A stretch of 64,000 nt of DNA from Algorimicrobium echini (GCF_900115185.1 NZ_FOVN01000001.1:434001-498000), one strand, 5' to 3'; counted from the first letter of the stretch, positions 55,001 through 64,000 are shown. Notes: generated from the sequence alone by a model not told the origin. Program-made: numbers and translations.

Positions 55001-55442
55001 TATCCATATCCACCCAATACCCCATTTTTTCGGTCAGGTCGTTCCAAACGTCTGTATAACGCATAACGGCTTTACGACAAGCAGCGTTATAATCTTCCAC
55101 GGAAATGGTTTTCCCAATATCTTCTTTAGTAATACCTAATTCTTTTTCAACACCCAGCTCAATAGGTAAACCATGTGTATCCCAACCAGCTTTACGCTTT
55201 ACTTGATACCCTTTCATAGTTTTATAACGTGGGAAAATATCTTTAATAGCACGTGCTAAAACATGGTGCACACCTGGCAGTCCATTTGCAGAAGGCGGTC
55301 CTTCAAAAAACACAAATGGTTTAGCGCCTTCACGAGTGGTGACACTTTTTTCAAATACGTTATGTTGTTTCCAGTAATCAAGAATATCCGTTGCCACTTG
55401 TGGCAAGTCAAGTCCTTTGTATTCAGGGAATTTATTACTCAT
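52038..55442 (-). CDS. ileS: Isoleucyl-tRNA synthetase
   Basis: This class I synthetase charges tRNA-Ile. The protein is about 1134 residues and of the long, eukaryote-like type found in Bacteroidota. The HIGH-type motif appears as PGVHHVLARAIKD. The editing domain has WTTTPWTLPSNTAL. The KMSKS motif is present as GQKMSKRLGN. An anticodon-binding C-terminal part follows. I chose the second ATG (55442, MSNKFPEYKGL) as the more usual start; ATG 55454 adds four residues. The DksA-like gene follows within 4 bases. Confidence 0.95.
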   Translation of the reverse strand: MSNKFPEYKGLDLPQVATDILDYWKQHNVFEKSVTTREGAKPFVFFEGPPSANGLPGVHHVLARAIKDIFPRYKTMKGYQVKRKAGWDTHGLPIELGVEKELGITKEDIGKTISVEDYNAACRKAVMRYTDVWNDLTEKMGYWVDMDNPYITYEPKYMESVWWLLKEIYNKNLIYKGYTIQPYSPKAGTGLSSHELNQPGTYQDVTDTTVVAQFKANENSLPDFLKNEGDIYFLAWTTTPWTLPSNTALTVGPKIDYVLVETYNQYTFEPINVVLAKPLVNNQFDGKFKRVETKPELLDYKSGDKKIPYFVVKEFIGADLVGITYEQLLPFALPNDNPENAFRVIAGDFVTTEDGTGIVHTAPTFGADDALVAKQATPEVPPLLVKDENGNLVPLVNLQGKFRPEMGEFAGKYVKNEYYADGEAPERSIDVELAIKLKEENKAFKVEKYKHSYPNCWRTDKPILYYPLDSWFIKVTDVKDRMFQLNETINWKPKSTGTGRFGNWLANANDWNLSRSRYWGIPLPIWRTEDGKEEICIGSVEELKTEMAKAVEAGVLSKAIFEDFEVGNNSDENYAKIDLHKNIVDNIVLVSASGKPMNREADLIDVWFDSGSMPYAQWHYPFENKDKIDENKSFPADFIAEGVDQTRGWFYTLHAIGTMVFDSVAYKNVVSNGLVLDKNGQKMSKRLGNAADPFETLSTYGADATRWYMIANANPWDNLKFDLEGIEEVKRKFFGTLYNTYSFFSLYTNLDNFTYQEAEIPLEERPELDRWILSELHTLIEKVDKFYEEYEPTKAARAISDFTQDYVSNWYVRLSRRRFWKGDYQTDKLSAYQTLYTCMITIAKLGAPIAPFFMDRLYMDLNAVTKKEGFESVHLADFPKFDSSFVDKSLERKMEAAQTISSLVLSLRAKEKIKVRQPLQKIMIPVDSEQQKEEILAVSDLIKHEVNIKEIEILEDASEILVKQIKPNFKTLGPRFGKDMKLIANAIQAFDANHIKKIEQKGEIDVEINGKNITLERADVEITSQDIEGWLVANEGALTVALDVTISEELRSEGVARELVNRIQNLRKDSGFEVTDRIDVFIKKHDEILVAVTKNLAYIKAETLTETLELKEEIEAGIDIAFDAITTKLSIKKH

Positions 55443-55584
55443 AATTTCATTCATTCGTTTCGACCCGCGAAATTAATGATTTTTAGAGAAATAGCGACCT
55501 AAAATTAGTATTAAATCCGATACCGTTTTTTTAGAATTTAATTCTTAATTGTAATTATTCCAGTGATTTTACATGAGTTGCATT

Positions 55585-58500
55585 CTAATTAATTATTACC
55601 TTTTTTGTAAATCCACCGAATTCTGTCTCAATCTTAAATAAATATACACCTGTTTGTAACGTAACTGGTATTGTAATTCGGTGATCATTTGAGTCCATTT
55701 TTTTCAGTTTTATTTGTTGCCCTAACATATTGTACATTGTAAGTGTTTTTAATTGTAAGTTTTCAGGATTCACCAACACAATGGTTTTATTAGTTGAATT
55801 GTAAAAAACGACAAATTCATTTTGGAGAGTATAATCATTGACTGACAATGTTGCGGGAACATCAAAAACAATTTTAAACCGGTTGTTTATCTCACCAGAT
55901 TCTACGGTTGTTAGGTAATTAGAAGCTCTTAAATTATGGTAAGTATCGCCATCTTTTAAATAAATTTCTGTATTATCTGGAATATGTTCTAAACTATCTA
56001 TAGTAATTTCAATTATTCCACCTTGACTTGTTTTTATAGTAAGCGGTAAAACCACTGTATCTAAAATAGCGTCTATACCTTGAATAAGATAATCTTTGCC
56101 TTCAATTTTCCAGTACATGTCTTCAGGATTAACCTCATTTAATTCGCCATCAAAACCCCAATCTACTCCTGTTGTTGCGTTTTCATCAACAGTTAAAAGC
56201 AATTGTCTTTTATAATTATTTGGAGATAGGTATCCAATTCTCAATTTTGGTCTGGTATCGTTATTTTCCATTTCAGAAATATCTGAATTTGATCTAAAAA
56301 ACCATGAATTAGCGTTATCTGAACCTTCTTTTACAAACGCACGTTGTTGGTTATTAAATACTATATTCCCACCTGTATTGGCTACTACAAAAAAACCTTG
56401 AGCAACAGGAATAAAGCGTTTTGGCGTTTTTGTAGCCATTCCGTTTGGACTTACATCGTTATCTGGTTGTGCCATAATTCCAGCTAAAGGCGGTGTGCCT
56501 CCTGACAAATTATACAGACCATAACCACCTTGATATTCGGCAGTTATATGCGATCCACCTCCAAAATGCTCCCAGAAATAAAGCGTTCCAGAAATGACAT
56601 TCTCATTATCTAATAAAAATTTATAACTATCAATAGCCGAAGGATATGGATTTCCTACTAAATAATCATTCCCTGAAAATATAGGCAACTCAATAGTTCC
56701 ATTATTTGGCTTCCCAATAAAAGTATAGTTCTGATAATCTGTTTCCGGCCCTGCACTAGTACCTTTCATGGTGTAACCCGTACCAACTTTTAAGGCATCT
56801 GTAAGGCGAATTTGTTGCCAATCGGCATAACTATCGCTTGGTAAGTTATCAAATTTGTATAACCAATATTTTGCAATTCTCATGGGAGACGTGGCACCAT
56901 TATATCCACCAACAAATGAAATAGGCTGAGGGGTATTTGGTTGTGTTCCATCCTTTAGTATCTCTTGAATTTTAAAGGTTTCGGTTCCGTTTATAATTGA
57001 ACTAGTTGCGCTGGAATGAACTGGAGATGACCAGTAATTGTATGTAAACATATTAACTGTTCCTTGTTGATCACGCTCTATTTTTCCTGATGGCGAAACG
57101 TATAGTTTGCTATTGAATGTTTGGATTAGTTGCGACTCGCCTTCCAAATCAATTTGACCATTTAATTGCAAATACCAACTATTATACAACCCGGAATTGT
57201 CCTTAATTGAAAACTCCTGACTTGGGTCAACTTGAAGTCCAACCATGCCTTGCGTTTTAGAGACGTTTAGGTTGTGCTTAATGTGGACAATTGATGCGTT
57301 TTCTGGATTATTACCTTTGGAAGTGATATCCCAAACCGAGCCATGCAGCCATGTATTTGTGTCCGTCCAATCGCCATTAGCTTTTGTAATGTATGGTAAA
57401 GGTGCTGTTTGGAGATAAATGTTTTTTACATTGTAAATTTTAGCCCCTAAAATAGTATCCAACTGACTTGGATTTGTTTTTTTATCATCTAGAATATCAT
57501 CCTGATAGCCATTCATTTTATAATAACGGATTAAGCTATTACTAATAGCTGATGAAATTTCTTGGGGAATAACTTGGCCTTGGTTAAAATTACTTGATGT
57601 GTTCGTTTCCCCTAATTCTTGGTACACCATCCGTTTTACCTCAAGGGTTGTTAGGGCTCTATTAAAAACACGTACCTCATCAATTTGACCTTTAAAGAAT
57701 TGATTATCGCTTAAATTATTTCCAATCCTAAATTTAGAAGTGTCATTTGAAACACCTCCAGAATCCAAACTATCTACTTGCACGCCATTGAAGTATAAAA
57801 CAGATTTATTAGAATGGGTTGAAACAGCAACGTGTGTCCAAATATTCTCTGAAATAGGATCTGAAAATAAACGGTCACCGTTTATGACTGCAACAATCCG
57901 GTTGGCTCTATTTATTCTGATATGAAACCTATTCTGTCCGGCAATACGTTGGTTATTATTTTGAGTATTATTACCAACATCTTTTTTAAAGAAGGCCATG
58001 ATTGTTGCATCATCAGAATTAAGGATATTCTCATCTTCTACATAATCGTTTCGTCCGTCAAAATATAAGCTATAACTATTATTTAAATCGCGTGGTGAAC
58101 CAAAAACCTTGTCATTTCCATCTCTTGAGCCCATAACGCCATCACCATCGCCATCTGCTGTGTCATCAATTAGCCCATCGTTATTAGTATCTAAATTGGC
58201 ATAAATAGTGCTATGAATATCATAGGTACGTGTTATATTATTGTAGACATCTAAATAATCTGGTTTACCGTCATTATCGGAATCTGCCGTATAGAATGGT
58301 TCTGAACCCTGTCCATCGTTCCCGTAAGCCGTAGCAAAATCTGCACCTTCATTATAATTCTCAAAAAAATCGAAAACGTCTAAAATACCATCACCAAAAT
58401 ATTCTATCGTGCCATCGCCATTGGTATCTTTTATTCTAAAGCGTTCAGAATCTATTCCATTTCCAACACCATTACCAGATATATCACCATCACCATTTAC

Positions 58501-60222
58501 ATAATCTAGATCTGTAGAATTTTGGTTTCCAACACCAGATTCATCAACATCAAATATGCCATCATTATCGCTATCTAAATCTAGATAATTTGGAATCCCA
58601 TCTCCATCCGTATCTGGAATTGAAAGCCCTTCTAGACTATCTAACATACCATTATTATTCGCATCGTTACTCGCCGTTAATGGACTGTCAATTTTAGCCG
58701 TTCCGTTACTGTTAGCTCCAAACCCTGCTTCTACTATATCTGGTATCCCATCGTTATCGCTATCCAAATCGAAAACATCAGCAACACCATCACCATCAGT
58801 ATCGCAAAGTGTTTGCTGTATTTTAATATCGTCTATGGCTAAATCATTTCCCAAACCACCTGGTGCATTATTAATAAATTGCACAATAAATTGGGATTCC
58901 GTTGTAACAATGGCTTCGGGTTCAAAAAGTTGCCATTCGGACACATCGCAGTCATTCCCAGAATTACAGCGTAAAATATCACCTGTTGAATATTCTGAAA
59001 TTAAAGTATCGTCTGTTTTTAAAAACCGAACGGTAATATTTGGTTTAATCCGACTACCTGTTTCTGGATCCAATCCATTTGCCGGAAAAGCACTGTCCTT
59101 ATTATCAATATTCATAACCCAAAAGCTATAGGTTATAGGCACACCTGGTAATGTTCCTGTGATGCTAGTTTCATAAAATACGCCAGGATCTACATCGGCA
59201 TTAAAAATAGCCATGTTACCAAATTCACTATTGTCATTATCGGCATCGTCAGGTGTATGATCCTTTACATTTCCCCAAGCAAACCAAGCATAACTTGCTA
59301 TAGCATCATAATTTCCTGCACCATAATTTTCGCCTTCAATACCATCTGTAATTTTATGATTTATGGTGTATTCACCATCATTTAAATTTCTATCATTTAA
59401 GGATGGACAATCTGCGGTATTGGGACGTGATGTGCCATCTTCTATACAATATGAAGTAGAAGCTGTATATAATGAGCTTATTCCATTTCCACGACCTGGC
59501 CCTACGCCAAATGTTTCGTTTAAAAATTTATAATTTGCTGTTGTGCTGGAATTGGTTGCGTTACACGCCAACTCTTCAACACGATCTGGAATACCATCAT
59601 TATCATCGTCAATGTCTATATTATCCTTTACGCCATCGCCATCGCTGTCATAAAAATTTTGATTGGTAACATTAACAATATTTACAGAATAATCTTCAAT
59701 CTCACCGGCTTTATAATTCATATCACAGGAAATATAAGTTTGATTATCATTGGTATCGCGAAGTCCAATACGCATTCTTGTAGATGCTAATACAGCCGTA
59801 TTTGGAACAGATATTCGGATTGGGACCGTTGTTATTCCGGAATTATTTCCTTGGAAAGGAAAAACAAAATTTTCACCTGAATCCTCAAAACTGCCATTAT
59901 CATTAAAATCAACCCACACTCGTAACTGATTTCTTACACTATTACTATTCCATGTATTAAGATTTACCGTGACTGTTCCATTTGCTGTCTCACCTCGATT
60001 GAGATTTGTAGACTCTGTTGCTGAAAAATCAGAATAGCCTCCAGTAGTTCCGTTGGAGTTTTTGACTATCGTTTGGAAACTGATTTGTGAAATATAATAG
60101 GTATTGTAATTACCTATATTTCTTGGTGTGCAATAAGTTTGTGCTTGCATTCGCCATGGAAAAAAAGCTAAAAAAAAGACAACAGAAAATACTGTAAACT
60201 TGTAGCATGTAGTTTGGGACAT
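55585..60222 (-). CDS. Giant T9SS-secreted protein with GEVED, TSP3 and LamG domains
   Basis: This 1545-residue exported protein has a signal peptide (about 1-27, RMQAQ). A GEVED-type domain (about 30-185, AGEIEDYSVNI) is followed by several calcium-binding thrombospondin type 3 stretches (DSDGDGVKDNIDIDDDNDGIPD, quoted in part, about 190-220 and 470-735). Next come a LamG/concanavalin-like domain (about 740-880, YFDGRNDYVED, WTHVAVS, GQIDEVRVFNRAL), a long region of unassigned beta domains and a C-terminal type A T9SS sorting domain (about 1470-1545, MYNMLGQQI, LQTGVYLFKIET). It is probably a surface adhesin or matrix protein. Monocistronic. Confidence 0.88.
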   Translation of the reverse strand: MSQTTCYKFTVFSVVFFLAFFPWRMQAQTYCTPRNIGNYNTYYISQISFQTIVKNSNGTTGGYSDFSATESTNLNRGETANGTVTVNLNTWNSNSVRNQLRVWVDFNDNGSFEDSGENFVFPFQGNNSGITTVPIRISVPNTAVLASTRMRIGLRDTNDNQTYISCDMNYKAGEIEDYSVNIVNVTNQNFYDSDGDGVKDNIDIDDDNDGIPDRVEELACNATNSSTTANYKFLNETFGVGPGRGNGISSLYTASTSYCIEDGTSRPNTADCPSLNDRNLNDGEYTINHKITDGIEGENYGAGNYDAIASYAWFAWGNVKDHTPDDADNDNSEFGNMAIFNADVDPGVFYETSITGTLPGVPITYSFWVMNIDNKDSAFPANGLDPETGSRIKPNITVRFLKTDDTLISEYSTGDILRCNSGNDCDVSEWQLFEPEAIVTTESQFIVQFINNAPGGLGNDLAIDDIKIQQTLCDTDGDGVADVFDLDSDNDGIPDIVEAGFGANSNGTAKIDSPLTASNDANNNGMLDSLEGLSIPDTDGDGIPNYLDLDSDNDGIFDVDESGVGNQNSTDLDYVNGDGDISGNGVGNGIDSERFRIKDTNGDGTIEYFGDGILDVFDFFENYNEGADFATAYGNDGQGSEPFYTADSDNDGKPDYLDVYNNITRTYDIHSTIYANLDTNNDGLIDDTADGDGDGVMGSRDGNDKVFGSPRDLNNSYSLYFDGRNDYVEDENILNSDDATIMAFFKKDVGNNTQNNNQRIAGQNRFHIRINRANRIVAVINGDRLFSDPISENIWTHVAVSTHSNKSVLYFNGVQVDSLDSGGVSNDTSKFRIGNNLSDNQFFKGQIDEVRVFNRALTTLEVKRMVYQELGETNTSSNFNQGQVIPQEISSAISNSLIRYYKMNGYQDDILDDKKTNPSQLDTILGAKIYNVKNIYLQTAPLPYITKANGDWTDTNTWLHGSVWDITSKGNNPENASIVHIKHNLNVSKTQGMVGLQVDPSQEFSIKDNSGLYNSWYLQLNGQIDLEGESQLIQTFNSKLYVSPSGKIERDQQGTVNMFTYNYWSSPVHSSATSSIINGTETFKIQEILKDGTQPNTPQPISFVGGYNGATSPMRIAKYWLYKFDNLPSDSYADWQQIRLTDALKVGTGYTMKGTSAGPETDYQNYTFIGKPNNGTIELPIFSGNDYLVGNPYPSAIDSYKFLLDNENVISGTLYFWEHFGGGSHITAEYQGGYGLYNLSGGTPPLAGIMAQPDNDVSPNGMATKTPKRFIPVAQGFFVVANTGGNIVFNNQQRAFVKEGSDNANSWFFRSNSDISEMENNDTRPKLRIGYLSPNNYKRQLLLTVDENATTGVDWGFDGELNEVNPEDMYWKIEGKDYLIQGIDAILDTVVLPLTIKTSQGGIIEITIDSLEHIPDNTEIYLKDGDTYHNLRASNYLTTVESGEINNRFKIVFDVPATLSVNDYTLQNEFVVFYNSTNKTIVLVNPENLQLKTLTMYNMLGQQIKLKKMDSNDHRITIPVTLQTGVYLFKIETEFGGFTKKVIIN

Positions 60223-60372
60223 CGTATTAATTAGTTAAATTATGTTATTCACCCTACCTACGAAAAATTACAGATTGCGGTTTTTAGGAATAAAAAAAAT
60301 CTGTTTTTAGATAGAAAACACATGCTAGTTATGTATAAAACAGCCTAATTTAAGTACTTATTTTACATTCAT

Positions 60373-60984
60373 TTAACGGGTAATAATAGGTAAAATCATA
60401 GGTCCTAAAATTAGAAACCATAATATATAACTCGCTATCGAAGCGGGAAGAGCATACATGATAATTTGTTTCCGCATACATGGATTGCAGGTTTTGAAAA
60501 ACAGCACAAAAGCCATCATTAAAACGCCAAAATTTTTCAGCAAACTTATCCATTGAGATAGCGTTTCAAGTAAAAAATATTCAGGATACGCAATAAAATC
60601 TAATAACCGTTCTAGAGTTTCAAATAATTGGAAAGAAAAAACAGCAAGTAAAATCCAATCCATATATTTAAAATTCTGCTTCGTATGAATGCGTTTGTAT
60701 AAAATTATTGAAGCTATAATAGAAAGAATAAAGAAGAAGTTAGATACCACGGAATAAAAGAAATCAAATTGGAGTCCTAAAACTTTTTGAGTCTCCAAAA
60801 TTTCTTGACAACCAATTAACCATCCGAGATAGTTATAGGTGTAAATATCAGAAAGGGCTCCCGAATTTAAAACGGCATCGAAAGTTATAAAGGTTATATT
60901 ATAGAACTGCGTTTTAATTGGGAAAAACAGCAAAAACAAACACAAAACAAACAGGTGTTGTTTGGAAATTTTAATCGCTTTCAT
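60373..60984 (-). CDS. Polytopic membrane protein of unknown function
   Basis: From ATG 60984 this protein has about 203 residues and roughly five membrane helices. A CNPC pair (KTCNPCMRK) sits near the C-terminal third and could bind a metal or form a disulfide. No family recognised. It lies 10 bases after the radA stop and is probably co-transcribed with it. The longer frame from 61011 overlaps radA and lacks support. Confidence 0.62.
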   Translation of the reverse strand: MKAIKISKQHLFVLCLFLLFFPIKTQFYNITFITFDAVLNSGALSDIYTYNYLGWLIGCQEILETQKVLGLQFDFFYSVVSNFFFILSIIASIILYKRIHTKQNFKYMDWILLAVFSFQLFETLERLLDFIAYPEYFLLETLSQWISLLKNFGVLMMAFVLFFKTCNPCMRKQIIMYALPASIASYILWFLILGPMILPIITR

Positions 60985-60994
60985 AGAAATATTG

Positions 60995-62356
60995 TTACAC
61001 AATAAACCCAACCAAATCCTCTATTTTAGAAATCAGTTGAATTTTTATTGTTGCATTCTTTAAGGCTATTTTATTGTATTTAGATACAAATATGGTTGAA
61101 AAACCTAATTTTTCGGCCTCAAGAATGCGTTGTTCCACACGTTGAACCGGTCGGATTTCTCCAGACAAACCAACTTCGGCAGCAAAGCAATAATCTTTTG
61201 GTAATGATACATCTTCATTGGATGATAAAATGGCAGCAACTACTGCTAAATCTATAGCTGGATCGTCCACAGATATACCACCTGTGATATTTAAAAACAC
61301 ATCTTTAGCACCTAAACGAAAACCGGCTCGTTTTTCTAAAACCGCCAATAACATATTTAATCGTTTCGCATTAAAACCTGTAGCACTACGTTGTGGCGTT
61401 CCGTAAACGGCTGTACTCACCAATGCTTGAACCTCAATCATTAATGGACGCATACCTTCCAAGGTTGCCGAAATGGCATTACCTGATAAATCTTCATCTT
61501 TTTTAGAAATTAGTATTTCTGAAGGATTAGAAACCTCACGCAATCCGGATCCTTGCATTTCATAAATACCCAATTCATTGGTAGAACCAAATCGGTTTTT
61601 ATTTGCCCGTAAAATCCGAAAAACATGATTCCGATCACCTTCAAATTGTAACACCGTATCTACCATATGTTCCAAAATTTTAGGACCAGCAATATTGCCG
61701 TCTTTGGTGATATGTCCAATTAAAACAACAGGTGTTGCGGTTTCTTTAGCAAATTTAATGAGCTCGGTTGTGCATTCTTTAATTTGAGAAATGCTTCCAG
61801 ACGAAGACTCGATATAATCGCTATGTAGGGTTTGAATAGAATCTACAACCACAATATCGGGTTCTAGCTCTTCAATTTGCTTAAAAATATTTTGTGTTTT
61901 CGTTTCAGTTAAAATGTAGCAATGATTACTACTTGGATTAATACGTTCCGCACGCATTTTTATTTGTTTCTGGCTTTCTTCCCCTGAAATATATAATGTT
62001 TTGTAAGGTAGTTTTAAAGCAATTTGTAACAGCAAAGTACTTTTTCCAATACCTGGTTCACCACCTAGTAGAGTTAAAGATCCTGGCACAATACCACCAC
62101 CTAAAACACGATTAAATTCAGCATCGCTTGTTTGCATACGTGCTTCTTGTGAGGTATCAATTTCGTTAATTAACAAGGGTTTGGAAACGCGCTTATTATT
62201 TGACGATGTTGGAGTTTTCCAATCACTTTTTTCAGGTTTTTGAATGACTTCTTCTGCAATCGTATTCCACTCTTTACAAGCTGTACATTGCCCTTGCCAT
62301 TTACTGTATTGCGAACCACAATTCTGACAAAAAAATGTTGTTTTTACTTTAGCCAT
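60995..62356 (-). CDS. radA: DNA repair protein RadA
   Basis: RadA is a RecA-like, Lon-related helicase that aids branch migration in recombinational repair. From ATG 62356 the protein has about 453 residues. It has an N-terminal zinc finger CQNCG and CTACK, Walker A GGEPGIGKST, the RadA-specific KNRFG (ANKNRFGSTNE) and a C-terminal Lon-like domain (GGISVDDPAIDLAVVAAILSS, quoted in part, and AAEVGLSGEIRPV). Four upstream residues of a longer frame were rejected. Confidence 0.96.
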   Translation of the reverse strand: MAKVKTTFFCQNCGSQYSKWQGQCTACKEWNTIAEEVIQKPEKSDWKTPTSSNNKRVSKPLLINEIDTSQEARMQTSDAEFNRVLGGGIVPGSLTLLGGEPGIGKSTLLLQIALKLPYKTLYISGEESQKQIKMRAERINPSSNHCYILTETKTQNIFKQIEELEPDIVVVDSIQTLHSDYIESSSGSISQIKECTTELIKFAKETATPVVLIGHITKDGNIAGPKILEHMVDTVLQFEGDRNHVFRILRANKNRFGSTNELGIYEMQGSGLREVSNPSEILISKKDEDLSGNAISATLEGMRPLMIEVQALVSTAVYGTPQRSATGFNAKRLNMLLAVLEKRAGFRLGAKDVFLNITGGISVDDPAIDLAVVAAILSSNEDVSLPKDYCFAAEVGLSGEIRPVQRVEQRILEAEKLGFSTIFVSKYNKIALKNATIKIQLISKIEDLVGFIV

Positions 62357-62444
62357 TATCTTACCCATCCTCTCAAAAGGAGAGGAATTATTTACAATTA
62401 AAAAATAATTTTACTTTTAGCTTTAGAATTGTTTAAATTCTAAA

Positions 62445-63593
62445 TTAATATCCAAAATCTGCTTTAATGGCATCTGCACGACGTAACATTTCATCTTTGG
62501 TAATACCACCTATTTCTTGCAACACGTAAGCTGTTTGATAAGCTTTCATAGCTTTTTTTGGTTCGCCAGTTTCTTCGTAAAAACGGGCTATGTAATAATT
62601 TCCTAGAAGTGTATCTGGATATTCTTTTCGTGCTATTTTTCCTAATTCTTCAAAATATTCAAATTTTTCAGTTTTGTTTATAGCTGCTTCAATAGCATTA
62701 AAATCGTTTATTAAAATAGGCTTATCAATGTCAAATAAATCTAAAATAGTTTGATATTTTTCTGTCAAATAAGTCACTGGAGAGTCTTCTAACTTCAAAA
62801 TGGTATCCTTAAATTCTGTTTTGCTGATAGGCTGAAAAACAAAGAAAATATCCTCTAAAGCATTTGGAATAGCATGTGCTGGCAATGCGTAATGTGTTGC
62901 CTTGTCAAATGAATCAAAGGTGTATAGAAAGTTTTTGTTCTCAATGCTTGACACAGCAGTATGTAAGGCATCTGTCCCTTCCTTAAGTTTGGCAATATCA
63001 TTAGCCGATGTTGCTAAATAGTAAAACGTCTTCCGTTCAACTTTTGGTAATTTCTCCGTTAAATAGGTTTGCATATCTGGTGCTAAATCAGGACTAATTG
63101 CAATATAAGCTTGAAATAATGGTTGTGCTTTTAATAGAAAATAGTTCATGAAATTAGCTGTGCGATCATGACCTATTATTACACGGAAATTAACTGTTCT
63201 AAAGGTGTCATCAATATAATTGAGTAACTCCATTCCTAAAAACTCGTAAAATGCTGCACCAGTTTCAATAGGCAATGAGTTTTGCTCGGAATACATGACA
63301 TCTGCCGAACGACTATCCACTTGGTTTACGCCTACAACAATACTTTCAGGCATATCTTCCCAATAGGAATAATAATCTACATTTCCAGCAACGGCTTCAA
63401 ACATATAGTCGCCATCCAAGACTACAATTACAGGGTAAGCCTTTTCTGTATTAGCATCATAACCGCGTGGTAATTGAATTTTAATTTCTCGTGTGGTTCC
63501 AAGTTTAGCAGACTCCAAAGGGTGATAAATAACTTGGGAATTGATAGTAAAAACACTAAAAAAAAGAACAAATAAAAAGGCTAGTTTTTTCAT
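62445..63593 (-). CDS. Alpha/beta-hydrolase-fold (esterase D-like) protein lacking the Ser nucleophile
   Basis: This 382-residue exported protein has a signal peptide (about 1-19, FTINSQ). Residues about 25-270 have the esterase/EntF-like fold: REIKIQLPRGYDANTEKAYPVIVVLDGD (quoted in part), SIVVGVN, and DKATHYALPAHAIPNAL with a late His. The nucleophile elbow reads IIGHDRTANF, so the expected GHSxGG serine is Asp 143. A C-terminal TPR-like region (about 330-380) follows. It is probably a non-catalytic or differently working envelope protein. Confidence 0.78.
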   Translation of the reverse strand: MKKLAFLFVLFFSVFTINSQVIYHPLESAKLGTTREIKIQLPRGYDANTEKAYPVIVVLDGDYMFEAVAGNVDYYSYWEDMPESIVVGVNQVDSRSADVMYSEQNSLPIETGAAFYEFLGMELLNYIDDTFRTVNFRVIIGHDRTANFMNYFLLKAQPLFQAYIAISPDLAPDMQTYLTEKLPKVERKTFYYLATSANDIAKLKEGTDALHTAVSSIENKNFLYTFDSFDKATHYALPAHAIPNALEDIFFVFQPISKTEFKDTILKLEDSPVTYLTEKYQTILDLFDIDKPILINDFNAIEAAINKTEKFEYFEELGKIARKEYPDTLLGNYYIARFYEETGEPKKAMKAYQTAYVLQEIGGITKDEMLRRADAIKADFGY

Positions 63594-63679
63594 GATTAAG
63601 CTGTAAAATATTTAGGGCAAGTTATGAAAATATGCCTAAATATTTAATGGTATTAAAAAGAAATAATATCTGAATAAGA

Positions 63680-64000
63680 CTAGGAATTTTTTTCTATTAC
63701 TGGCTTGTTCCTATTAAAAATAGGTAAGTACACTAAAGACAAACCACCGAACAAAATAATGAGTAAGGTTTGCGAAGTCCAAATAATCCAACCAAAAGCA
63801 ATACTTGGCGCTTCGGGAATAGCAAAAATAGAAAATGCTGCATATATGGCAATTGGATACGAGCCAATACCACCATTGGTAGCTGCAATACTGAAGGTTG
63901 CTGATATGAATCCTATTAATATAGCACCAATTGTTACTCCGTTTAAAGCTTCAACTGAAAAAGAGGTTGTATAAAACATAAGGACGTACATTACCCAAAT
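63680..64000 (-). CDS. Flippase-like (LPG synthase TM family) membrane protein, partial
   Basis: This is the C-terminal part of a polytopic membrane protein; the frame stays open to the window edge (IWVMYVLMFY and onward), so the N-terminus is missing. About 107 residues are visible with three membrane helices. The block FSIAATNGGIGSYPIAIYAAFSIF resembles the lysylphosphatidylglycerol synthase transmembrane / UPF0104 family. It is probably a lipid flippase-type protein. The ATG at 63991 is internal, not the start. Confidence 0.72.
   Translation of the reverse strand: MWVMYVLMFYTTSFSVEALNGVTIGAILIGFISATFSIAATNGGIGSYPIAIYAAFSIFAIPEAPSIAFGWIIWTSQTLLIILFGGLSLVYLPIFNRNKPVIEKNS

Noticed and set aside
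60350-60553. 67-codon minus-strand ORF at the end of the membrane protein gene
   Set aside because: It lies in another frame over the C-terminal part of the longer membrane protein gene and has no independent support.

Overview
This window looks like a chromosomal segment of a member of the Flavobacteriaceae (Bacteroidota). The DNA is AT-rich and the genes are dense. Many Bacteroidota promoter boxes (TAnnTTTG) sit directly in front of start codons. Lipoproteins, SusC-like TonB receptors with a carboxypeptidase-like N-domain, a C-terminal type IX secretion signal and many Bacteroidota-specific DUF families are present. Nothing phage-like, no IS transposase, no tRNA or rRNA gene and no CRISPR array was seen.

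Layout. (1) 0.2-4.8 kb: a four-gene operon of exported proteins ending in an MbnP-like copper-binding lipoprotein and an MbnH/MauG-like di-haem peroxidase. (2) 5.0-16.4 kb: the SUF iron-sulfur assembly region (SufA-like, sufB, sufC, sufD, sufS, sufE, SufT-like DUF59) with small lipoproteins threaded through it, then an ABC exporter, DUF2480 and DUF3078. (3) 16.5-20.4 kb, minus strand: a class A penicillin-binding protein and hflX. (4) 20.4-24.8 kb: a rearranged accessory patch between hflX and an endonuclease/exonuclease/phosphatase (EEP) gene. Two tandem cassettes share their ends but carry different minus-strand cargo: three DUF6705-like paralogues in one, and a lipoprotein plus a four-helix membrane protein in the other. 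(5) 24.7-34.8 kb: two EEP hydrolases, a TonB receptor with its DUF5689 lipoprotein partner, small membrane proteins and a second TonB receptor. (6) 35-42.2 kb, minus strand: pgi, an M23 lipoprotein, tryptophan 2,3-dioxygenase, DUF3108, and hppD plus hmgA for tyrosine breakdown. (7) 42.4-49.4 kb: a patatin-barrel fusion, uvrC, and a plus-strand RimB-like, RimK-like, AstE-like and 5-FTHF cyclo-ligase operon. (8) 49.4-64 kb, minus strand: M23 peptidase, lspA, a DUF4097-like protein, a DksA-like protein without zinc cysteines, ileS, a 1545-residue T9SS-secreted adhesin-like protein, a membrane protein, radA, an esterase-fold protein lacking the catalytic serine, and the end of a flippase-like membrane protein.

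The strongest candidate for something undescribed is the hflX-EEP patch. A 266-bp segment carrying the 5' end of the EEP gene is present twice, 1707 bp apart, with 7 mismatches. The broken copy is joined to a second repeat that also lies next to hflX, at a short stretch of microhomology. The cargo between the shared ends is unrelated, and one cargo gene is cut at the repeat edge. This reads as a locus where alternative cargo has been stacked or exchanged through shared flanks. The second cargo is a two-gene unit of lipoprotein plus four-TM protein that could be a toxin and its immunity protein, though this is only a hypothesis. The second strongest point is the MbnP/MbnH copper operon. All names were assigned by reading the sequence and recalling families; no search was run.
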